In this document: positions 1 to 6,331 of the stretch, piece after piece | Layout: each line of letters opens with the position of its first letter | How positions within the stretch are numbered: the stretch's first letter is position 1 | Assembly: GCA_021160785.1 (NCBI GenBank) | Contig: JAGHBX010000585.1 | Location: 1-13,012, forward strand | DNA: 13,012 nt | Direction of reading: 5' to 3' | DNA from: Planctomycetota bacterium | GTDB taxonomy: Bacteria; Planctomycetota; Phycisphaerae; Sedimentisphaerales; Anaerohalosphaeraceae | Translations under genes and position numbers: made by a program | The notes under the pieces: model-generated | The model's database searches: none | The model's input: the letters and a program-made list of their open reading frames with translations, nothing else | What the model was told of the DNA's origin: nothing

Positions 1-880
1 CCGCACAGCCTGCCAGATACCCCCACAAACTGCCCATAAACCCAGCCAGAACAGGGCTTTGCATCGTATCGACCCACCACGGGCGAACAGATTCCACTCG
101 GCAAAGGACGACATAACCGATCAATACACCCACAATTACGGGCAGAAGAAAGAGCACTTCTCTTGCCACCTCAATACGATGTGCGAAATCCGGTTCATCC
201 TCTTCTGTTTCGCCCTCAAAATCCTCCGGATATTCGTAGCTCCTTTTTATTTTTCCTGTCGCCAGCCCGATCAGCGAGATGACAAGCCCAACGGCGCCGC
301 CGGCCGCCATCGCACCCGTCACAGACCCGGCTACCGGGAAGATACTATATGCCCGAATCGCCGCCGCATCCACCACAAATGACGCTGCCGTCGATGCCGC
401 TATCCCGACTATCGTTACAAACCAGCACAGAGAAATCGGGATCACCCACAACTCCAGGTCGATCGCCGACGCCGACAGAAACGCCGACAGCAAAACCATA
501 CACACCAGATAGAACAGCCAACCTCCCGCAAGAAAGCTATCCCACCCGATTGGCCCGCCTGCGTCGTCGAACCTGCGAAGACCGACGATGTAGAACAACG
601 CATACACGCCCACAAACATCACTGCCGTAAAAAGCTCCACGATGAAATAGCGGGGCGATATCCTTGCCTTGCAATACCGGCATCTGCCCCGCAGTATCAG
701 CCAGGAGAAAAGCGGTATGTTGTCGTAGAACTGAATTCGCTTGTTGCAGGACGGACACGACGAAGGCGGAGTCACAATCGATTTGTCGCGCGGAAGACGA
801 TAGATGACAACATTCAAAAAGCTGCCGATACAGCTTCCGAAAGCAAACAAAAAAATTAACCAAATCCATTCAGGCGACAC
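1..880 (-). CDS. Type IV prepilin leader peptidase (A24 family), 3' end outside window
   Basis: Inner-membrane aspartyl protease that cleaves, and usually N-methylates, type IV prepilin or type II secretion pseudopilin leaders. I translated 293 codons from a GTG at 878-880, preceded by an AAGGGAG ribosome site. Residues 5-28 form the first membrane helix with GSCIGSFLNVVIYRLPR, the family's N-terminal signature. The cytoplasmic domain has paired zinc-type cysteines, CPSC (42-45) and CRYC (67-70). Several hydrophobic segments follow, with the first catalytic aspartate at D141 in AIDLELWVIP. The second catalytic motif (GxGD) is not reached by residue 293, so it must lie beyond the left edge. 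The gap is much longer than in PilD-type enzymes and contains an acidic stretch around residues 215-235, as in planctomycete-like homologues. No ATG fits this frame better, so GTG is chosen. An overlapping frame at 537-869 is a shadow. Confidence 0.92.
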   Translation of the reverse strand, partial: MSPEWIWLIFLFAFGSCIGSFLNVVIYRLPRDKSIVTPPSSCPSCNKRIQFYDNIPLFSWLILRGRCRYCKARISPRYFIVELFTAVMFVGVYALFYIVGLRRFDDAGGPIGWDSFLAGGWLFYLVCMVLLSAFLSASAIDLELWVIPISLCWFVTIVGIAASTAASFVVDAAAIRAYSIFPVAGSVTGAMAAGGAVGLVISLIGLATGKIKRSYEYPEDFEGETEEDEPDFAHRIEVAREVLFLLPVIVGVLIGYVVLCRVESVRPWWVDTMQSPVLAGFMGSLWGYLAGCA

Positions 881-905
881 ACATACTCCCTTCGTGTAAG
901 AGGTA

Positions 906-922
906 ACACTTTTGCCAAGTGT
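906..922. repeat. Short inverted repeat upstream of prepilin peptidase
   Basis: ACACTT (906-911) and AAGTGT (917-922) are perfect complements around a 5-base loop, 26 bases upstream of the GTG start of the prepilin peptidase. It could be an operator-like site or the edge of a decayed repeat; nothing else supports a function. Confidence 0.3.
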
Positions 923-936
923 GATATCCGCTTGTC

Positions 937-956
937 ATTCCCGCGAAAGCGGGAAT
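937..956. repeat. REP-like palindrome
   Basis: ATTCCCGC (937-944) and GCGGGAAT (949-956) form a perfect 8-bp stem around GAAA. The sequence, together with the flanking GTC and CCAG, matches a palindrome that I know to be dispersed in many bacterial genomes as an extragenic repeat. It lies between the divergent prepilin peptidase start and the 3' end of argG. It is the only copy in the window. Confidence 0.6.
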
Positions 957-983
957 CCAGCATAAAATAGCTTCCGCCACAGA

Positions 984-1010
984 GCCTGCCATGAGCGTAG
1001 CCGAACAGGC
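984..1010. repeat. Imperfect inverted repeat, probably part of a dispersed extragenic element
   Basis: GCCTG (984-988) and CAGGC (1006-1010) bracket ATGAGCGTAGCCGAA-type sequence. This resembles repeats often found beside the ATTCCCGC palindrome in other genomes. With the palindrome at 937-956 it fills most of the 881-1073 spacer, which shows no gene. Confidence 0.35.
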
Positions 1011-1054
1011 GGTTTCCTGTTTCTCGCACACCCGGCTAAAATATCACTGAAAGA

Positions 1055-1070
1055 GCGGTTCGCCAACCGC
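1055..1070 (-). terminator. Possible intrinsic terminator of argG
   Basis: On the minus strand, GCGGTT-GGCG-AACCGC forms a 6-bp GC-rich hairpin four bases after the argG stop. It is followed by TCTTTC rather than a clean U tract, so termination would be weak. Confidence 0.4.
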
Positions 1071-1073
1071 CCC

Positions 1074-2291
1074 TTATTTACCTTTTTTTCCGTCAACAAT
1101 GCCCGCCACCTTCATGGGCAGACCGTACAGACGGATAAACCCATTAGCATCCGTCGGGTCATACTCGGCGCCCATCTTGAAGCTGGCAAGGTCCGTTCGA
1201 TACAGGCTCCGGGGGCTCTTGACGCCGGCGATCGTACACCTGCCCTTATACAGCTTCAGCCGAACCGTGCCCGTAACATTCCTCTGCGTCACATCCACAA
1301 ACGCATCAAGCGCCTCGCGCAGCCGACAGAACCACTGGCCGTAGTAAACCATCTCGGCATACTTAAGCGCCACCTGCTGCTTGTAATGCATCGTCTCGCG
1401 ATCTAACGTAATGCTCTCAAGCGCCCTGTGAGCCGTAGTCAAAATCGTGCCCCCCGGCGTCTCATACACACCGCGGGACTTCATCCCAACAAGACGATTC
1501 TCCACAAGGTCATCCTGACCTACCGCATGTTTGCCGCCGATCGTATTGAGCGTCTCGATCATTTTCACGCCGCCGACAGCCTTGCCGTTAAGCCGCTTCG
1601 GCACACCCTCCTTAAAACCGATCTCAACATAATCCGCTTTATTCGGCGCCTTCGACACAGGCCGACTCATCACAAAAAGATCGTCCTTCGGCTCGTTCCA
1701 CGGATCCTCGAGATCGGCCCCTTCGTGGCTGATGTGCCACAGGTTCCTGTCTCTCGAATAAATCTTCTTCTTGCTCTGCTCGATAGGTATCTTACGTTTC
1801 CTGGCATAATCGACCGCCGCCTCGCGCGATGTCAGCGTGAAATTCGGGTCTTTCCACGGCGCAACAATCTTCAAACCCGGATCGAGCGACATAAACGTCA
1901 ACTCGAACCTCACCTGGTCGTTGCCCTTGCCCGTTGCCCCATGCGCAACGGCCGTCGCCCCTTCGGCGTGGGCAACATCCACCTGATGCTTTGCGATCAA
2001 AGGCCGCGCAACACTCGTTCCCAAGAGGTAGGCATTCTCGTATATCGCCCCGGCCTTGAGCATGGGCCATATATAATCTTCAACAAACTCCTTACGCAAA
2101 TCCTTAACCACACACTTCACCGCCCCCGTCGCAAGAGCCTTCTTCTTAATCCCCACAAGCTCATCGCCCTGCCCCAGCTCCGCCGCAAATGCAATAACAT
2201 CATAACCGTAGGTCTCTTTCAACCACGGCAAAATAACACTCGTATCAAGCCCGCCACTGTAAGCCAACACAACCTTCTCAGCCTTCGCCAT
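1074..2291 (-). CDS. argG: Argininosuccinate synthase
   Basis: Joins citrulline and aspartate with ATP to make argininosuccinate, the penultimate step of arginine synthesis, in the cytoplasm. The 405-residue product has the usual family length. It opens with the N-type ATP-pyrophosphatase loop AYSGGLDTS (residues 10-18) and contains GNDQVRFEL and YSRDRNLWHIS, family signatures for substrate and nucleotide binding. It ends normally with TAA. I chose ATG at 2289-2291 (MAKAEKVVLAY) because it has a GAAGGTG ribosome site and matches the family N-terminus. An upstream in-frame start at 2333 would add 14 uncharacteristic residues. It lies 51 bases behind the MNT gene in the same direction. No other arg genes are in view and no attenuator was recognised. 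Confidence 0.98.
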   Translation of the reverse strand: MAKAEKVVLAYSGGLDTSVILPWLKETYGYDVIAFAAELGQGDELVGIKKKALATGAVKCVVKDLRKEFVEDYIWPMLKAGAIYENAYLLGTSVARPLIAKHQVDVAHAEGATAVAHGATGKGNDQVRFELTFMSLDPGLKIVAPWKDPNFTLTSREAAVDYARKRKIPIEQSKKKIYSRDRNLWHISHEGADLEDPWNEPKDDLFVMSRPVSKAPNKADYVEIGFKEGVPKRLNGKAVGGVKMIETLNTIGGKHAVGQDDLVENRLVGMKSRGVYETPGGTILTTAHRALESITLDRETMHYKQQVALKYAEMVYYGQWFCRLREALDAFVDVTQRNVTGTVRLKLYKGRCTIAGVKSPRSLYRTDLASFKMGAEYDPTDANGFIRLYGLPMKVAGIVDGKKGK

Positions 2292-2342
2292 CGCAATCAC
2301 CTTCTTCAAAAAAACCAAAACACCAACACACAAGCTACTTTA

Positions 2343-2663
2343 TCATGCAGCGATCATAATTCCCTCGCGTCTGGCAATCTCGATTATGGGCCGGGATTGA
2401 TCACTTTCCCATTCCTGTTCACCACACGCTATAGGCTCAATTCGGTTATCGCATCTCGTCGCCTTCCACAGCTTCTTGACCATGTCCACTTCATGGCCGT
2501 TATCAAACTCCGGGGCAATCACAATTAAATCAATATCGCTGTATTCGCCGCCTTTGCCGTTGGCAAAAGAACCGAACAATATCGCTTTGTCGGCATGGAT
2601 CCCAAGTTCATGCAAACCTGCGAGATAGGTCTTTATCGTAACTATAATTGATTCTTCAACCAT
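2343..2663 (-). CDS. MNT-type minimal nucleotidyltransferase (antitoxin-like)
   Basis: A 106-residue nucleotidyltransferase-fold protein. GSFANGKGGEYSDIDLIVI (residues 31-49) carries the GS..DxD motif with D43 and D45, and a third acidic residue, E76, sits in RIEP, so the metal site looks intact. In known pairs (type VII toxin-antitoxin, MntA-HepT) this enzyme transfers AMP to the HEPN partner and silences its RNase activity. Its ATG lies inside the end of the HEPN gene (22-base overlap), with a strong GAAGGAG ribosome site 8 bases upstream, which suggests coupled translation. The product name follows the fold; that it neutralises its neighbour is inferred from context. It could instead be a substrate-binding partner in another HEPN/NTase system. 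Confidence 0.88.
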   Translation of the reverse strand: MVEESIIVTIKTYLAGLHELGIHADKAILFGSFANGKGGEYSDIDLIVIAPEFDNGHEVDMVKKLWKATRCDNRIEPIACGEQEWESDQSRPIIEIARREGIMIAA

Positions 2664-3019
2664 TCAAGAGTCTCCTTCGTACGAGACAGTTCCGCCGACA
2701 CATCGTCTGCTTCAAGTGCGTACAACCTGGTGTCGGGATAACGCCCTTCCAACTGGTATACACCAAAGCTGCGTATGAACTCATCCCGCTCCTCATCGAG
2801 AACCAATCCTGCAATCTCGGCAAGACGAATCAGACTGTGTATTCGTGGCGGCACATCGCCGGTTTGCCGAACAACATATGCCTTCAGCAGCTTTTCAAGA
2901 GAAAGGTGTGCAAAAAAAAGACAATGCCGCAAATGTCCCTTCTCCAGCAAAGATTCCGCTGCTGAAATATCCTCGGCGCTGCTTGCCGTCCAATACTCTA
3001 TTTGTTTCGTCACATCCAT
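2642..3019 (-). CDS. HEPN-domain protein (toxin-like partner of MNT protein)
   Basis: A 125-residue helical protein of the PF05168-like HEPN type: ASSAEDISAAESLLEKG (12-28), the typical FFAHLSLEKLLKAYVV helix (35-50), PPRIHSL (57-63) and the ARYPD-like GRYPDTR (92-98) common in this subgroup. HEPN proteins paired with MNT proteins are often RNases. The canonical Rx4-6H active site is not obvious here: R31-H32...H38 has the right spacing but lies in an early helix, where the family usually has no catalytic residues. Whether it is a nuclease is therefore uncertain. Start ATG 3017-3019 follows GGGCGGCAGG. It is the first gene of the HEPN-MNT pair, with a possible TATAAT box about 65 bases upstream. 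Confidence 0.85.
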   Translation of the reverse strand: MDVTKQIEYWTASSAEDISAAESLLEKGHLRHCLFFAHLSLEKLLKAYVVRQTGDVPPRIHSLIRLAEIAGLVLDEERDEFIRSFGVYQLEGRYPDTRLYALEADDVSAELSRTKETLEWLKNQL

Positions 3020-3082
3020 ATACCTGCCGCCCTTATCGCCTCAGTGGTTCAGCAGCGAACATCCCAACCATCAAGAATCAAC

Positions 3083-3111
3083 ATTATATCGCCCGGACAG
3101 CCAAATAACAG
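3083..3111 (-). promoter_or_regulatory. Possible promoter of the HEPN-MNT pair
   Basis: On the minus strand a perfect TATAAT (3083-3088) lies about 65 bases before the HEPN start. The best -35 candidates upstream are poor (TGTTAT at 16 bases, TTGCTG at 20). The surrounding 3020-3225 spacer contains no gene that I can support. Confidence 0.35.
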
Positions 3112-3187
3112 CAAAATCCCTCCCAATTTTTCAAATCACGCCGCAGGAATGGATTGTGGCGACTGGGCGGCGGAGTGGCAGGGTGTT

Positions 3188-3229
3188 CCGATTCATCGGG
3201 ATTAGCCCACCGGCATTGCTGTTGGCTAA
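3188..3229. repeat. Two inverted repeats at the 3' end of the HTH gene
   Basis: CCGAT/ATCGG (3188-3199, 2-base loop) and TTAGCC (3202-3207) / GGCTAA (3224-3229) are perfect complements. The second overlaps the stop codon of the HTH gene. No U tract follows on the minus strand, so a terminator call is not supported. Confidence 0.3.
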
Positions 3230-3741
3230 GCATTTCTCAGCCACGGGCGGGAGTACTTGCGGAAATCATCGGCAGCTTCCGGCTTTTCGACGACCGGGTG
3301 CGATTGGGCGATCTCCTCGGCCCAGTTATGTCGAGCCAGAAGGCGGTAAATGTACTGCATGGAAACCCTTCTGCCCGCTTTCTTTTCGATCAGCGGCTTC
3401 AAGATCGCCGCCTTGGGACAGTCGCCTGCCCGGACCTTGACCATGAAAGACTCCAGCACTTCGGTTTCCTGGCTATCTGTCAGATAACACCACCGTCTGC
3501 CCCCGCGACCCTTGCGTTGTAGCCCCGCCGGCCCCCGGGCGTTGTACTGGCCGATCCAAAGCCACACCGCCTGAATGGACACATCCAGGATTTCAGCTAT
3601 CTGATGAGCATGCAGTCTTTCCGTATGCGTCAGCCACACCGCCATACGCCGTTTGTAAGACGCCTGGTCAGGGGCGTCCTCCAGCCACTGAGACATCTCC
3701 TCGGTCGTCAGGTATTCTTCTATTTTCGCCGGCGCTCTCAT
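3226..3741 (-). CDS. Stand-alone winged helix-turn-helix protein, IS630-transposase N-terminus-like
   Basis: Predicted DNA-binding protein. Counting from a possible TTG at 3784-3786 (186 residues), a helix-turn-helix of the IS630 type spans about 58-90 (HQIAEILDVSIQAVWLWIGQY then GPAGL). A second winged helix spans about 120-155, ending in VSMQYIYRLLARHNW, the fold that precedes the DDE catalytic domain in IS630-type transposases. The protein stops about 30 residues later with no DDE domain, and none is recognisable downstream. I annotate from ATG 3739-3741 (171 residues, GGTGAAG upstream); the TTG has a comparable GGAAAGAG site, so the start is open. It follows the lipoprotein gene closely and may be cotranscribed with the mla operon. 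It could be a domesticated regulator or an IS remnant. Confidence 0.72.
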   Translation of the reverse strand: MRAPAKIEEYLTTEEMSQWLEDAPDQASYKRRMAVWLTHTERLHAHQIAEILDVSIQAVWLWIGQYNARGPAGLQRKGRGGRRWCYLTDSQETEVLESFMVKVRAGDCPKAAILKPLIEKKAGRRVSMQYIYRLLARHNWAEEIAQSHPVVEKPEAADDFRKYSRPWLRNA

Positions 3742-3824
3742 CGCTTCACCGCAGCTATCGTATAAAACTTTGCGTATAACACCCAACGACTCTTTCCGGG
3801 TCCATGTGGATTTGTGTGGTTCTG

Positions 3825-4463
3825 CTACTGGACGTTTAGAGGCAGCCGACGAAGATCGGCTTCCAGATTCGTGAGAATCTCCGCCAGACAGGCATTGAGC
3901 CCTTCCGCCAGCAACGAGGCGATCTTTTTATCTGTCGGCTGGACAGAACGGTATTTCCTGCTGAAAATAATGACGTCCTTTTTCAGGTGCTCATCTATAA
4001 GGACAAACTCAATTTCCATCACCGCATTAGTTTCCGTTTCACTGCGGTGATCGCCGTAAACAGCCTGAATGTCGCCTTCGAGCATGTAGTCATAGTCGAC
4101 ACTGCTGAACGTATCGACAACATTTGCAAAGACGTCGCTTTCGGAGAGCCACTGGCGTGTCTCCTCCGTGATCAAGCCGGCAGGCGGAGAAAGAAACCCG
4201 TGATAGAAGTCGGAAACGTACCTCGATTTGGCCTTGCGGTAAACAAATTCGTGTGTCTCGAACGGGCTCGATATGGCAAAACGCCGAACCTTCAGTACGC
4301 CTTGGCCCTGGGTCTGCGGCTCATCGGAGACACGAGTTACATCCAGTATATACTGGTCCTGGACCATCTTCGAGTTTTGGGTGCACCCGCCAACATACGC
4401 AAGGATAGCCGTAGCGAGACAGGATGCTGCCGCCAACAGTTTAAGTGCGCGAATCGTAATCAT
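3825..4463 (-). CDS. ABC-type transport auxiliary lipoprotein (PqiC-like)
   Basis: A 212-residue predicted lipoprotein. It has a basic N-terminus, a hydrophobic stretch (residues 6-24) and a lipobox VGGC with C27 as the lipidated cysteine. The rest, starting KMVQDQYILDVTR, with a central VLKVRRFAISSPFETHEFVYR and a late LAEGLNACLAEILTNLEADL helix, matches the ABC_trans_aux family that accompanies MCE proteins. It probably sits on the outer membrane, facing the periplasm, and contacts the MCE ring or needle. Its ATG overlaps the mlaD stop as ATGA (4460-4463), so translation is coupled. Family assignment rests on lipobox, length, internal style and operon position. Confidence 0.85.
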   Translation of the reverse strand: MITIRALKLLAAASCLATAILAYVGGCTQNSKMVQDQYILDVTRVSDEPQTQGQGVLKVRRFAISSPFETHEFVYRKAKSRYVSDFYHGFLSPPAGLITEETRQWLSESDVFANVVDTFSSVDYDYMLEGDIQAVYGDHRSETETNAVMEIEFVLIDEHLKKDVIIFSRKYRSVQPTDKKIASLLAEGLNACLAEILTNLEADLRRLPLNVQ

Positions 4464-5410
4464 TTGGATACCTCCGGTGGCGGGCCTCCAATGACAAGCC
4501 CGGGATACTTCTTAAGCTTCTCGGTGAAATCCCGCAGGTTTGCGGTGGTCCGTCTTATGTTGCCCATGATACCCTCCACCTCCGATTGCTGAGACGCCAC
4601 GAATTTGTCCAGACGCCTCAACGTCACATCGAGTTGCGCGATTGTCTCGGGAATGTTCACGCCGTCGGGGCTCTTGGATTTGTCTAACATGCCCACGACA
4701 AACTCGTTGGTCGTACGCAGGTCGGCGACAAGACCCATCAGGTTGGATCGTATCTTCGGGATTTGAGCGTCGCTGACTGCCTGATCCATTGTATTGAGTG
4801 TTTTCGCCAGTGAAACGGCAATGCCCTTGAAATCAATCGTGTTAAGTGTCCCAAGGATGGAATCGATCGACTCGGTAAGGTTTTTGTAAAGGCTGGGCGT
4901 CGCAGGAATGTAGAAGTTCTTCGGCTCCCATGCGATCTCAAGTTCCTCGCCGGCGTCGCGATCGATGTCGATATAATCGGCTTCGATATAACTGATCCCG
5001 GTGATGCCCTGATAACAAGTCTTCAGTCTCAGGCCCCTGGCGACCCACCCGTCAATGATTCTCCAGATGACCTTGTCGTCGGCATCCTGGGGAAAATTCG
5101 ACCGGTCCACCGCCATAATGACCAGGACGTATCGGCTGTATTTCTCATAGGCCGCAGAGCCGTACTTCATCTTGTCGGGGTAGCCCATGGGAAGAAACGT
5201 GATTTGTTTGACAGTGCCGATCCGAACGCCGCGGTGATAGACCGACGACCCCACGCTGAGGCCCTGCACCGACTCATCTATGTACGTTTCCAACAAAAGC
5301 GAATCTCTTGTCAGGGTGCCGGCGCTCAGGATGATTATGCCGACGGCAAGGATTCCAAACACCGCGATTATGAAAACGCCTATCTTGAAATAGTTTGCTT
5401 TTGTACTCAT
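4460..5410 (-). CDS. mlaD: MlaD-type MCE substrate-binding protein
   Basis: Periplasmic, inner-membrane-anchored lipid-binding subunit of an Mla/MCE transporter. The 316-residue product has one N-terminal membrane helix (9-30), then an MCE domain with GLSVGSSVYHRGVRIGTVKQI (50-70) and GITGISYIEADYI (135-147). A long helical C-terminal part (about 175-300, AVSLAKTLNTMDQAV, LRRLDKFVASQQSEVEGI) ends in PGLVIGGPPPE, as is usual for this family. I start at ATG 5408-5410 (MSTKANYFKIGVF); its ribosome site (AAGAAAG) is weak. The open frame continues upstream to 5515, but that stretch is tandem-repeat DNA translating to a spurious NYELxT heptapeptide. It overlaps the lipoprotein gene by four bases. 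Confidence 0.95.
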   Translation of the reverse strand: MSTKANYFKIGVFIIAVFGILAVGIIILSAGTLTRDSLLLETYIDESVQGLSVGSSVYHRGVRIGTVKQITFLPMGYPDKMKYGSAAYEKYSRYVLVIMAVDRSNFPQDADDKVIWRIIDGWVARGLRLKTCYQGITGISYIEADYIDIDRDAGEELEIAWEPKNFYIPATPSLYKNLTESIDSILGTLNTIDFKGIAVSLAKTLNTMDQAVSDAQIPKIRSNLMGLVADLRTTNEFVVGMLDKSKSPDGVNIPETIAQLDVTLRRLDKFVASQQSEVEGIMGNIRRTTANLRDFTEKLKKYPGLVIGGPPPEVSK

Positions 5411-5438
5411 AGCAATATCAACTTTCTTGATCAATCCA

Positions 5439-5487
5439 GTTCGTAGTTCGTAGTTCATAGTTTGTAGTTCATAGTTTGTAGTTCGTA
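5439..5487. repeat. Seven tandem 7-base repeats (GTTCGTA type)
   Basis: Seven consecutive heptamers read on the plus strand: GTTCGTA twice, GTTCATA, GTTTGTA, GTTCATA, GTTTGTA, GTTCGTA. They lie in the mlaF-mlaD gap just upstream of the mlaD start. Because 21 bases make three units, any frame through them gives a seven-residue peptide repeat, which is why an upstream extension of MlaD looks falsely coding. Confidence 0.92.
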
Positions 5488-5532
5488 GAGGAACAGACGC
5501 CCGCAAACCATACACTACCGACTCCAGATTCT

Positions 5533-5560
5533 ATTCACTATTCACTACTCACCATTCACT
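5533..5560. repeat. Four tandem 7-base repeats (ATTCACT type)
   Basis: ATTCACT, ATTCACT, ACTCACC, ATTCACT follow one another just downstream of the mlaF stop, with a further degenerate unit at 5561-5567. The period equals that of the nearby GTTCGTA array but the unit differs. Together the two arrays make up most of the 157-base spacer. Confidence 0.85.
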
Positions 5561-5567
5561 CTATTAA

Positions 5568-6326
5568 CTACTCCGCCTGACGGTGGAAAAACCGCCGCAC
5601 CCATGCATTATCCGTACTGTCGCGCAACTGCTCGGGCGGGCCGGCGGCGACAATCTTCCTGGCTTCTTTTTCCAGCATGATCACCCTGTCGGCTACCGCG
5701 TATATACTTGCCAATTCATGGGTTACGATAACAAACGTGATCTTGAGACTTTTGGCCAGACGCCGTATCAGCCCGTCCAGCCCCGCCGACGTAACCGGGT
5801 CCAGCCCAGCCGACGGCTCGTCGAGAAACAGAATCTGCGGATCCAGCACCATTGCCCGTGCTATTGCCGCCCGCTTCTGCATCCCGCCGCTCAACTCGGC
5901 AGGCATATAATCACCATAACCACCCAGACCGACAAGGTCAAGTTTCATCGACGCGATCAGGTTCGCCGCATCCCGCGGCAGGTCGGTGAACTCGTCAAGT
6001 TCAAGACGAACATTCTCCAACAGCGTCATCGAGCCGAATAGCGCGCCGGTCTGGAACATCACACCGATCTTCCGCAGAATCCTGTGGCGCGACCGTCCGG
6101 AGGCGGCAACGATATCGTCTCCGTCGATCAGGACGCAGCCTGCATCCGGTTCGAGCAGCCCGATCATGTTCTTCAGGAGCGTGGTCTTGCCGCAGCCCGA
6201 GCCGCCTGCGATGACAAAGACCTCGCCGGGATAGACATCAAAGGAGATGTCGTCGAGGATCACTTCCTCTCCGTACCCCGCAGAGAGGCCCTCAACTCGA
6301 ATGACAGGCTCGCTTTCGTTGCTCAT
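5568..6326 (-). CDS. mlaF: MlaF-type ABC transporter ATPase
   Basis: Cytoplasmic ATPase that powers lipid movement through MlaE. The 252-residue protein has every ABC element: Walker A GGSGCGKTT (41-49), Q-loop Q92 in VMFQTGALFGSMT (a typical MlaF sequence), signature LSGGMQKRAAIARAM (145-159), Walker B ILFLDEP (165-171) with AGLDPVTSAGLD, and H-loop H203 in VTHE. The ATG at 6324-6326 is five bases after the mlaE stop, as expected for coupled translation. Downstream it is separated from mlaD by a repeat-filled spacer of 157 bases, unusually loose for this operon. Confidence 0.97.
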   Translation of the reverse strand: MSNESEPVIRVEGLSAGYGEEVILDDISFDVYPGEVFVIAGGSGCGKTTLLKNMIGLLEPDAGCVLIDGDDIVAASGRSRHRILRKIGVMFQTGALFGSMTLLENVRLELDEFTDLPRDAANLIASMKLDLVGLGGYGDYMPAELSGGMQKRAAIARAMVLDPQILFLDEPSAGLDPVTSAGLDGLIRRLAKSLKITFVIVTHELASIYAVADRVIMLEKEARKIVAAGPPEQLRDSTDNAWVRRFFHRQAE

Positions 6327-6331
6327 AGTAT

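Noticed and set aside
537..869. 110-residue minus-strand open frame
   Set aside because: Shadow of the prepilin peptidase, which is in another frame of the same strand and has clear motifs.
1428..2528. 366-residue plus-strand open frame
   Set aside because: Runs antisense through argG and the MNT gene; low-complexity arginine/histidine-rich product with no motif.
5411..5515. N-terminal extension of MlaD
   Set aside because: It consists of tandem heptamer DNA translating to NYELxT repeats; the family N-terminus starts at 5410.
5439..5560. CRISPR array
   Set aside because: Units are 7 bases and contiguous, with no spacers and no cas genes.
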